Shown: one piece after another, positions 24,601 to 36,600 of the stretch
Layout: each line of letters starts with the position of its first letter
How positions within the stretch are numbered: position 1 is the first letter of the stretch
Origin: Acridotheres tristis
Taxonomy: Eukaryota; Chordata; Aves; Passeriformes; Sturnidae
Assembly: GCA_037013685.1 (NCBI GenBank)
Contig: CM072906.1
Coordinates: 62,001 to 126,000, forward strand
Reading direction: 5' to 3'
Length of the DNA: 64,000 bases
The notes under the pieces: model-generated
The model's database searches: none
Seen by the model: only the letters and a program-made list of their open reading frames with translations
Told to the model about the DNA's origin: nothing
Translations under genes and position numbers: made by a program

Positions 24601-27600
24601 AAGGTGTCTGTGCCTGTGGCAGGGGTTGAAACAAGATGATCTTTATGGTCCCTCCCAACCCAGGCCATTCTGTGACTCTGATTATGGCTGCAGAAGCCTG
24701 TTACCCTTAATGCAGTGAGCAGTTTCATTAGAAAAAGCATTAAAACAAGGGCAAAAATAATTGAGAGAGATCTAGATAACCTTTATTTACCTTTTGATAT
24801 TAATACAAAATATTTTTTTCTTTAATTTTAGTATATGGCTCTCAATCCCTCAACCAAGAGGAAGAGTTCTCGGTCACCTGACAGAAAGCTTCCTAAGAAA
24901 TCCAAAGCAGATGGGTCTTCACTGGGCCAGCCACTGAGTCCAACCCTGTGGTGCCACGTACATTTGGAAAAATCTATAATTGGCTCTCCGCTCAAGGTGA
25001 AAAACTCTAAGAACTCCAAATGTCCTAAAGAGGAGCTGGAGGAGGTGATGAAAATTGTGTCACCTGCTAAACTTGGTTCTAATTTTCACATTCCAAAGAG
25101 AGGCCGACTAGGAAAGGGCAATAACAAATCATTGGACAAAAAGCAAAAAGGCAAAAGGGTTCTGAATGGGCAGAAGTCGTCAGGGAAGGCAAAGTCTCCC
25201 AGGAAAGGTTTGAAGACTCCCAAGATGAAAATGAAACAAATGACTCTGCTGGACATGGCTAAAGGTACCACTAAGGTGTCCAGGGCTCCCAGGAATTCTG
25301 GAGGCACCCCTGGATCTTCCAGGAAACCCCAGAAACACCTGCCTCCCGCAGCGCTCCATCTCATTGCTTATTACAAAGAAAACAAAGACCGGGAAGACAA
25401 AAAAAGTGCTCTTTCCTGCATCATCTCCAAAACAGCTCGGCTGCTCTCCAGTGAGGACCGTGCCCGTCTCCCCGAGGATTTGCGTGGGTTGGTGCAGAAA
25501 CGCTACGAGCTCCTGGAGCACAGGAAGAGATGGGCCACCATGACTGAGGAACAGCGGAAGGAGTACATGAAGAAGAAAAGGGAAAAGCTGAAAGAAAAAC
25601 TGAAGGAAAGAGCAAAAGAACGGAAGGAGAAGGAGATGAAGGAAAAACTGGAAAAACAGAGGAGATTTGAGGACCAAGATCTGAAAGGGAAGATACTGCC
25701 TACTTTTAAACTGGTTGATACTCCAGAGGGACTTCCTAACACACTTTTTGGGGATGTGGCCATGGTGGTGGAGTTCCTGAGCTGTTACTCAGGGTTGTTG
25801 ATGCCAGATGCTCAGTATCCCATCACAGCAGTATCCCTGATGGAAGCCCTTTGTGCAGAAAAGGGAGGCTTCCTGTACTTGAACAGAGTACTGGTCATCC
25901 TCTTGCAGACCCTGCTGCAGGATGAAATTGCTGAGGATTACGCTGAGCTGGGAATGAAACTTTCTGAAATCCCACTTACTCTGCATTCTGCATCCGAGTT
26001 GGTTCGCCTGTGCCTGCGCAAGTCAGATGTGCAAGAGGAAAGTGAGGTCTCGGATAACATAGATGAAAGTAAGGATTCAGCAGCTTTCGATGATAATGAG
26101 GTACAGGATGAATTTTTGGAGAAACTGGAGACATCGGAGTTCTTTGAGTTGACTCCTGAAGAGAAATTGCGGATCCTCGGAGCGCTGTGTCACCGGATCC
26201 TAATGACGTACTCGGTGCAGGACCACGTGGAGGCCAAGCAGCAGGCCTCGGCTGAGCTGTGGAAAGAGCGCCTGGCTGTCCTGAAAGAGGAGAATGACAA
26301 GAAGAGGGCAGAGAAACAGAAGCGAAAAGAAATGGTGGCCAAAACCAAGGAGAGTGGGAAAGAAGAGCATATGATGGGAAGAAATGAAAAGAAAAAACAC
26401 GAAATGATGAAAATGGAGCACCGGGCAGAAATTGAAGCCGATGATATGATCAGTGCTGTAAAGAGCAGGCGGCTTCTTGCCATCCAAGCCAAGAAAGAGA
26501 GGGAGCAACAAGAAATACAAATGAGAGGTAAGAAAAATTACCTAGTGAGTAGAGTGTTTGTGTGTTGTGGAATAAGTTCATGGCAAAAATAACAACAGCC
26601 TGTTTTCAGAAGCATTGTCAGGTTTTAAGGGATTTGCTCACTGGAGATTTATAATTTAGCTGCTGTGGTTCCTGTGGCAGCCTAAACTTTGTAAATGTAA
26701 GAAAAAACAATACCTGCTTCTGTTTTTTTATCTGTGGGTGTCTTTTGTTCAGTACCTTTCTAATTGTGGTAGGCACAGAGAGGTTGGACAACACAGTATC
26801 TGTTTTGGGAACAGAAAACCAAAAATTTGTCTTATGTCCAAACATCATCAGGTTCTTGGGTGCAGAGGAGATATTTCCTGCCTAAAAGCAGTTCTTACTG
26901 CTGCTGCTGGCCCTGCTGCATGGTCAGGCTGTTGCCAGCAGCCCTTCTCTCAGATCAGGATTTGGGCAATAAATCTCAGTTTACTGTTTCTTGCTTTAAA
27001 GAATTAGTTATGGAGCTGTATAAATATAAACTGTCCTCTCAAACCTCTCTAAATCATGTGTTGCAACACCAGACCTTGTCTCTGTGTGACTAATACTGTT
27101 TGAGGATTATGAATGTAAAGAGAGAACACTTTGGAATTACAATTTAGGGGTTTTATTGGTTGTAAATGTGGATGCTGGGCAGACGGAAGTGGACAGTGTA
27201 GCTCACCTGGATTATTATTTCCCTTCTGAAACAAATGAGGGATAAGCATCCCTCATGGAACCTGGCTTTTGCACCTTAGCTGGCATGTGGGAGTAGCTGT
27301 TCTGGGAGACCAAGAATCACAGAATTGTTTGGGTTGGAAGGGACCTTAAAGTTGATCAAAGTCCACCCCCTCTTCATGGGCAAGAACACCTTCCACTAGA
27401 CCAGGTTGCTCCAAGTGTCATCCAAGCTGGCCTGGCACAGGATGCGTCAGAGCAGCTGTGGCTGCCCCATCCCTGGAAGTGTCCAAGGCCAGGCTGGACA
27501 GGGCTTGGAGCAACCTGGGATAGTGGAAGGTGTCCCTGCCCATGGAAGGGGTTGGAACAAGGTGATCTTTAAGGTCTCTTCCAACCCAAACCATTCCATG

Positions 27601-30600
27601 ATTCTGTGATATGACGGTTTTTATCCACGGTTTCTTCAGCCCAGTCCATCCTTACACCTTGACTTCTTATATATATATATATGTTTGCATTTTTTTTTTT
27701 GCAGAATAATGGGCAGAAAGTAAACTGAGGAGCATATGGTTGTAAAGAATGTTAACTAAAATCCCCAATAAAACTGCTTTTTTTTTACTCCCATGGTGTA
27801 GTAAGATAAAGGACAATATTGATGTCTGGCTGTAATATAGAAAAGCTAATGCTGCTCTTTGCTGATTCTAACAGTGAGGATGGAGAAAGAAGCAGAGGAA
27901 GAAAGAATCCGCAGGCATAAAGCTGCTGCTGAGAAAACTTTCCAGGATGGAATTGCCAAAGCCAAGCTGGTGATGCGCAGGACCCCAATTGGCACTGATA
28001 GGAATCATAACAGGTGGGAAAGGAAATGGCCATGAGCTTCCATCTCTGCCCTAAGAGAGGGGCTGTGTCAGATACCACACCCCAGGAAGGGATTGATAGG
28101 GAGGGTGTACGAAATTGTGGAGAAGGGGAAAGTATTTGTGTATATGGAGTGTAGTGGCTGGTTGTGTGCTCAGCTTTTTGGAGCCTCCCCACGGAAGTCA
28201 GGACCAGTGGAGGTTCAAGTGCTGGCATTGGGTGCTCAGGAGCCTTGTTACTATCTTTCCATTTTTTTTTCCACGTTTGTTGCACAGGCATGCTCTTGGA
28301 ATGGATTCTAAGCAAAACTTTCCCTGTTTATCACTCAGCTGTGCTAACATAAAGATATGCATGCATTCAACTTTTAGTGAGTTGAGCACGCAGATGCTTC
28401 TCCCTTCAATGCAAATAAAAGTGTGTGTGTGTGTTTAGCTAGAAAAGGAGACAGCTACCTATTAACACACATTTCTTGCAGGTACTGGCTGTTTTCAGAT
28501 GAGGTTCCTGGCTTGTTTATTGAAAAAGGCTGGGTACATGACAGTATAGACTACAGATTTACCCTTCCCCACCCGAAAAAGGAAGATTTGAAGAAGGACT
28601 ACAGCCCTGGAGGTATGGTCTCTTGAGGGTATTTCCTCTGCTCTGGCTGTTCGAATGGAGTTGTGAGTGTGTAAGAACTGTCTAGTCTGATTGTTTTCGT
28701 GGGGATACTCTGATTTAAGCCTCCTTTTAACTCTAGAAGTCTGCACACAAGAGGTGCTGGTGATATTTCCCTTCTGCTGCTGTGGGTCTGGAGACTTGCC
28801 TGCAGTGTCCCACGTAAGGACCATGGAATTTAGTCTCCTCTCCTACAAGTAGTGAGGTTGATGTCACTTGGTATTATCCCTCTGGTTCATCCTGACCCTG
28901 CTGAGTTGCAGCATGCCAGACCCATGCACAATCAGCCAGTTGTGCTGCAGCGTGAGGATGTCCATCACAGTGCTGATATCCTGCTGGTGCCAAGGCTCCC
29001 AGATCAGCCTGTGGAATAGTAACAAGCAGGGCAATCTGTTAGATACGCACGGCTTTGCTGATTGAGGTTGTTCTGGTGAACATCCCTCTTGCACTTCCTC
29101 TCAGCCTGCTCTTCACCTTTGCTGAATGTTAGGTGAGGTGCAAGGGACTTGTGCTTCCTCTGTGATTTTGCCTGGCTGACATGGAGCCTGGGTCCTGGAA
29201 CCTCGCAAGTTTGAACAGGCACAAAAATCCGTCTGTACAGAAGGAAACTTAACAGTTCTGTGTGGAAATAGTTCTTGGGACAGAAGATCCTGCACTAATG
29301 TGACTCAGCTGAGTTTTAGTCGTGATCATTTCTTGCTTTTCTAACATCACATTCTGGCACTGAGTCCATCTACACTAATCCTGCATGGGAGAGCTTATCA
29401 AGATTCAAGCCCTCACCTGGTAGGACTGTGTTAGACAAGGGACAAACTAGATACCTGTAGAAAAATGGAACAGGACAAACCTACGGTGAGATCCTTCATC
29501 TAGATGTACAGCCAACTGTGTCTTAGAGAATAACTGAGCTGGAGGTGCATCATTCCAAGCTCCTATGTTGGGTGTATTTTCCTACAAGAACTGTTTTCAA
29601 ATACTGACCAGCTGTGTTCCTGATCAGCTCCTTGCTTCCAGCTGATTTAATCTCTCAGCTGCCACTGCAGCCAATGGGCAGGATTTTAGCATATTCCTTT
29701 GGACATTCAGGCCTTAACAGTCAAAGGCCTGAATGAGAAAAGATTTAAATTCATGTCAGAATGTTGTCTGAGATGCTTAGAAATAAAAATTCATGCTGCT
29801 TGTACTTCCTTTGGTTTTAAAAGTGCTTTGTCAGTATACAGCTAAAAAGTGAAGCTAGTTTTATGTATTTGGAATAGTAGAAAAGCTGCTTGGGAATCTA
29901 CCTGAGCATTTTCTTTTGCAGAGAAGCGGAAGAACACAGGCTGTGATGGCCGAGGGAACAAGCTGCACCGCTCCGTACCTGCCACAGACCTGCCTGCTGA
30001 GACCACCACTCCCAAGCAGGGCCAGAACTTATGGTAACACACACTTTCATGGCTGCAAAGTGCTCAGAGTGTAGAGGTCAAGGAATCGAGACAGATTTCT
30101 TTTGCTAAACCCTGCTACAAACCTGTTCCTCTTTCAGTGCTGAGCAGTTGGGTTGGTTCAGCAGCTTCCCAGGCCTCTGTTGCCATTATTACTGCTCTGC
30201 TAACAGGGCAGCCATTCCAAGAGGCAGTGAAACCATCATTCAACCTAATCACTAAAAAAAAAATATACAAAACCAGTAGAAATCAAGCTATTAAAATGCT
30301 TCTTTGATGTACTGCTTTTTAAGTATTTCATTTGTCCCTACTGACAGCCTGTTATCCCTTTAATGCTTCCCAATGCCAAGCAGTGTCTTCTAAGTGAATC
30401 AAATCTACCTTTGAGCATGTTTGATTGTTACCTGCTCTGGTAACCGGCCCTATCAGTGTCCTTAAAGAAATTCTCCAGTGCTGAATGTTGCCCTGTGTGG
30501 TAAGGAATGCTGATCAGTGTCCCCATGCCAGAAAACCCTGGCTAAGCTTTACCTGTTAACTGCTGTTGAGTATTGTGTATTTTTAAGATAACCCCAAGGA

Positions 30601-33600
30601 TAACTGTCAAAAAGTATGTGCTCCTGCAGCTCCCCTCTTAGCACTGTCAGTCCCACAGAGTTCCACTGCTAACACAGAGTGGGGTTGCTTGGTCTTTGAT
30701 AAATAGAATTGAACTCATCTCCAAAAAATAGTTGCAAGTCAGAACTACTTTACTAAACATGTACCTGCTCCCCCACCAGGAACTGTAAAAGACACTGAAA
30801 TTGTGGTTGTCTTGTTTTATCTGCACCATCAGCATTGAGTGCTGACCCTTGGTATTGCTCTGCTGCTTCTCTGTCATGGCAGCAGATCATAGGGTATCAC
30901 AGAGTTCTTGTGCATTCCTTGACTGCCCCATCCTCCCATGACAAATCCCCACCCTGTTGGCAGTCTGGGCCTTTGCACATCTTGCCAAAATTCAGGCAAT
31001 TGGGCTTTCCTAGGGAATGGGTCGTGCACAGGGAGTGTGATCCACAGGAAAATCCTCTGCTCTTCCTAACTGCCTCCTCTAACACCTGATCTTTATTGAA
31101 CAGAGATGGCAAGATATGTTCCAGGAGAAGGACCAATTCTATAAGAAAAACAGTAGCTTAAATTTACAGAGCATGTTGCTAAAACTGAGGGTAGCATAGA
31201 GCTGAATTGAATGAGTTAACACAGAATTCCTTCAACTTGTGACTCCAGGCTGAACTCGAAAAAGCACAGTATTTCATCTGCTCATTCAGGTTAGCAACTC
31301 CCAACAAGATTCTGAGGGAGATCAGTGTGGTGACAGGGGCAGGAGTGCTGTATGGAGTAACCAGTCAAAGCCTGGGAGGATCAGCTCTTGGAACCAGGTC
31401 CTGGACATACTCAGTGCTGAATTACACTCTGTCACGAAGAGCTGCTTTGTATGGAGTGACCATAATGTATTCTCCTTTTATAAAAGAAAGCAACAAAAAG
31501 AATTAAGAAGCTTCTTTTAAAAAATGCCTAAAGTGGCAGCCATAAGCCCAAAACACTTTCAAAGAGATTTGCCTTAGAGTTTCCATACTAAATGATTAGA
31601 GCAAGTGCTGCCTCTTAACTCTGGGGAAAAAAGGGGTTGAGGAACTTGGAAACAAGACTGAAGTAGCAATAACAAAACATTTTGAGTTCACATCAGGATA
31701 AGGAAGCTGCTGAAAGTAAGAAAGCCTACTTAAAATCTGTGGTGAATCTCAGTGAAATTAATTAAAAGAATGATAAAGTGAAGTACAGACTAAGGTCAAA
31801 ACAATTTTCTTTTCCTTTTGGGGAACAATCCTGCTTTACAAAATCTTGTTACAGGGTCTGCCTTTGGAGAAGGGGGAAGCTCTTTGCATGAGAGAATAAT
31901 TGGCTAAGAGATACTAAATAAATAATGGAAATACTCTAAAATTTTATGTTCAGCAGGGAGACGGAGAGTAATGCTAGAGGAAACTGGGGAAGTCTCTTAA
32001 AGAGTTTTTCTTTGATAGAGAAAAGAGGGACTGGGAATAAAATTAGCAAATGGCTGTTTTGAAATAGAGAGGAAAGTGCTGCAGCTGAGATACACAACTG
32101 GCTGCTACCAACTGCTGTGGCTCTGTGAATTGCACCTGTTCAAAGCACCAGGGGACAAATTGCTAAGAGAGGAGTTAATTGGGAAGTAGGGAAGTGCAAA
32201 GGTAATTGTCCTGGCACACAGAGGAGTCCTCAAACCAGCCGATGCTGCAGTCTGGAGGGGTAGGTTGAAGAACTGTCACTGCATACCTGCTCTGCCTTTT
32301 GGCCACTCGGACATCAGACACTGAGCTGTGGGGGGGGAGGTTTGGCCTGGCTGTTGTGCCATAGTGTCCTTAATTTTTGTCCTTTCTTGTCCCTGCTAGG
32401 AAGGACTTTTAAGTGCTGACAGTCACAGCACTTGCTGTTTTTTGACAAGGTGCTCGTGCCTGTGTGCACTGTTCTGCCAGGCAGGGGCAGCAGTGCAGGT
32501 GGAAGATCTGAGCCAGGCCTTGAGCAGGGGCACAGAGGCAGCTTCTCAAAGGACACATAACCCTTTCTAATTGAGTGTCTCTCCCTGACTTATAGGGCAC
32601 CCAAAGCCATGCCTGCAGCTAAGCAATAAAGTCTCTCAGCTGAAAGGCTTTTCCTTAAGGATCTGGAACTCCTTAGAGTCTGCTTGCTAAGTACCTGTCT
32701 GACACCTGCCACCATTGACATGTAAGCATCCACAGAAAGCCAAGTGACAGGCTGGGAGCTGTTACTTCAGGGCTTTAGCCAGGAACTAGAACTTCCCTCT
32801 TAGGAAATCCACAGTCATATTCCTGTATTTTCATCTGGGGCCATTGCCATTGGTCTCAAGGATTTCTCGGAGCATAAATGGTTATGGAAGAGTCTCCTCC
32901 TTGGCTGCTTTTTGCACACTGTCCTTGGACATCATGAGGAGCCCCGAGCCCACACTGCAGTCCTTGGAGATCTCTGTGTCCCGTTGTTCGGATACAAGGA
33001 CATGTCCAGCTATAACTCATAATTTTGACATGTGCATAGGAAATTTCATTTACTTGTGTTCTGCTTTAAGTCCTGCTGTTTGTCTCTTTTCCTAGTGGTA
33101 TGTGGGATTGAGTAGCCTCAGAGTACATATAGAGCATTTTTAGCTTTACCCTTTTATACTTTAGAGGCTTTGAAATTAAACACCAGATTAACTCTGAATA
33201 GTTGTATTTCACAGTCCTGCCCCTTTTTGCCTTGAGGATGGGAGCTGGTAGGGCACTGATAAAGGGAGAAATAGATTTATACTTCTATCAAGAATTACAT
33301 AAACAATATCTCACAGAAGTAGTTCTGTTGTCAATACTTTGTCCCCAAAAAGAAGAGGGTCCAGTGTTCTGTCCTAAAAGTGCAGCATCATAAACGCTTG
33401 GTTACTTCTGTCTTCTCCAGACAGATGGACTACTCCCTCTCTTCACCTTGTGCTCCTCTCGCACAGGTGTTAATCCTTATTTAAAATCTTCTTGTTCTGG
33501 GCACGTAGGCTCCAAAGAAGTCTCTGTCCATATCATAGTGCTTGTGAGCTGTGTACTTCCTGGTCTTTCCAGCAAGAACCATGGGGGAGCCACAGCCTTG

Positions 33601-36600
33601 GCAGGATATTAACATGCAGGAGACTTCTTGCTCATCTAGGTCAGAAAGGAGTTGAATTTTGGAAACACTGGCATCTCTGCAGAGTAACTGCCATTGTTCT
33701 TCATCTATTAGGAATTCAGCATGGTATGGCGGGTCCCCTCAGCAGACAATTTGAGTTAACCATGAGTGGGTGCTGACAGACTCCATTCTCACGCCTATGC
33801 TCTACAGATGGAGTTCCCCTGTTTCCACCAACCCTCCAGAGCAGGTACTGGTCCTGGGCTCCTCTAGATGTTGTCCTCTCGATTTTGTTGTTCCTTAGCC
33901 CAGGTTTTAGACCTTTCTGCGTTCCTTCTGGCCTATAGCCTGAGAGCAGGTAGGAATATTCAGCCTGAGTGAATACTGGGAGCTCCTTTTGACTTGCTTG
34001 TGCCATTTGTGCCTTCTCTTCTGGTTGCTGATCAGTCCGTTGGCTTGTGCTGCCGGAAATGTCAGGAGAGAATCTAGGCTGTTCTTTAGAAATGCAGAAA
34101 GTCCTTACACCAGTCAGGATTTCCCCCTTGTAGATCAGTTTGAAGACCCCCAATTGGTTTTGACTTTCCCAAGGGGATCTTCCCCATCCCTCTGGAGTGT
34201 GTGATTAACCTATGCTAGGCCACATTAAGGGCATCAACTGTCTTACCATCCCTCTCTGCAACACTCCCTTTTGCCTTCCCCATTTGAAATACCAGCCTGT
34301 CCTACCACATCCATGCTCCCAGCGTGGAGGTGATTGAGCTCCAGGTGGATGTGCAGGTAGTTCTAGAGGTAGGGGATGCCTGGAGCTAGTTTGGGAAGCA
34401 GGAGCTGTGGCTGCACAGAGTAGCAAGGGGTCACTAATCAAACTAACATGGTGTCTCCAATATTTTTGTATTTTGCAGATCAGGCTTAGGTTCAGGCTTG
34501 AGTTCAGGCTTAAGTAGATCAGTTCCCTGTCCCAGAAAGCAGTTTTTACTCTCAGGGTGAACTGGGAAGTTTTAATTACCTGTTGCAGATGCTCTTCCTT
34601 CCCTGTCCCATGTCCTTTTCAGCAGGAGCAAAGTTATACCAGGGCTTAACTCTGGCTTTCTTAAAAGGGTGGGAGCTGGTTTCTGCAGCTGCCCAGTAGC
34701 CTGTGTTGTTTTCCCCCAGAAATACTGGAGAATGGAAACCCTACATGGCGACTGTTTCCAGTACCCTTTCCTTTTTACAGTGTGACAGAAGAGTGCAATG
34801 AATTCTCCCCTTTGATTTGTCTCTATGGGAGAAAGCAGGGAAAGCTCAGGTGTGGTCATCTTGAATATTTTTCTAGTTGGTTTCCATGGTGTATCACCAG
34901 CAATGTCTGATGTTGTTATATCACGACCTGGGCAACCCATCTCAAGGTGTCTGGGAAATACTCCTGTGCTGGGCAACTGTAGGGCAAATGGTTTGGAGTG
35001 TGGTTTATGCCATTCCCAGATGGTGACAGATTCTAGTGGGTGAAGGATATCTGAAGCTGCTCTGTCCTGTTCCACAGGGAGAGGTGCAGAGAGTGTGGTG
35101 CCCAAAGGTTTTGATCTCAGGGTGCAGAGTGAGGATGCTCCACAGGGTCAGAGGTACTGAAGCAGATGACTGGCTAAAAACCATCCTCCTTCCATTGTTA
35201 TACAATCAATCTTATGTTCTGTTAGAGTAATGAATTTCCTAGCTGAATGTGAATTGTGAGGCCATTGCCCTAGTAGGACCATACATATTCATAGATACCA
35301 TACATATTGCCCAAGAAAGATTAGATCTGGAATCTTTTGGTAAGGATCACAGAGTGGTCCTTTGCAGTTGTTTCCAAATAAGGTTGATTCTCCTATTTCC
35401 TGTATTCCCTTTTCTAATGAGCAGTCCTCAAACAGAAGATATGGAATTAGTCATATTTTCTGTAAACTACCTCTGAAGCTCGAGTTAAATTCACATCCCA
35501 TCAGATGAAGAGGGTCCATGGTTTCCTGGAATAGAGTTGGAGAGAAAAGAAGGAAAGCGCAGAATTTCAGGCTGTCTTAAAACTAATTTAAATGTACGAC
35601 CCAGCATGCAAACAGGATTGTACTCTGGAATTGTAGAAAAAATATCTGATTTACAGAACTCTGTAGAAGTACTCCCCTTTTAGATTGGACTAACTGCTGA
35701 TGGCCATCGCTGTCTTCAAGGATTCCTGAGCAGGAAGGTTTCAAGCTGATAGATAGGGTTTTCAGATTCTACACTTGAGCTTTCAAGTTTGGGCAAACTT
35801 AGAGAGGAGGCCTTATGCACTTGCAGAGACAGAGCCTGCATAGGCACAGAGCTCCAGCAGCAGCAGTTGTGGGATCAGCCAGGACAGCCCCTTTTTAATC
35901 TGGGGACTTCTGGTTAATGAAAGAAAATGTGGTAAAATTGCCATGCTGTCAATGTGTTAGTCTTTTGTAGTACATCTGACACAACATTCAGATCACTTTA
36001 ACTGCAGAGTAGTGAATGGAATCCCTCGGGTAGACAACTGAATTCAAATGCCAACATTTTAATAAACTTAATGGGGGAAATACTTTTATTAACCAGTTCT
36101 GTGTTTATTTTGATTGTTTTTCTTACCCTGGAATTTGCTAAATTTGAGGATCTTGAAAAGAAGCCAACCTGAGTCAGAATTCTTCTACTAGCATTCCTGG
36201 AAGTGTTTCACCTTGCTCCGTGGGGTCATGATATAGGTTACTTTTTAGTCCTACCTACTGATCCTTGGGAACTATTTAGAAGAAGAAAATGTATTGTCAC
36301 AGAGATACCCTGGGTGATCTAGGTGCATTTTTCTATCTTTCAGGTTTCTCTGTGACAGTCAGAAGGATTTGGATGAGCTGCTGGATTGCCTGCACCCCCA
36401 AGGAGTAAGGGAGAGCCAGCTCAAGGAGCGCTTGGAGAAAAAGTGAGCCTGCTCTTTGTTTTAGTATGTATGCCTTCTCCAAGTCAGAGCATGTCCTTGG
36501 CACATCAATCCTTGCCATTCCTGGGGTAGCTTCCCATGCTGGATTTTGATTGTTCCTGTATGGAAGAGGGGAGGACATTCAAGTGGAGTAATATCTGGTT

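Noticed and set aside
34572..35105. 177-codon frame on the - strand in BAZ1B intron 10, with a gag-like MG opening if read as a start
   Set aside because: The first codon is TTG, not ATG. No retroviral motif follows and no LTR or primer-binding site is nearby.
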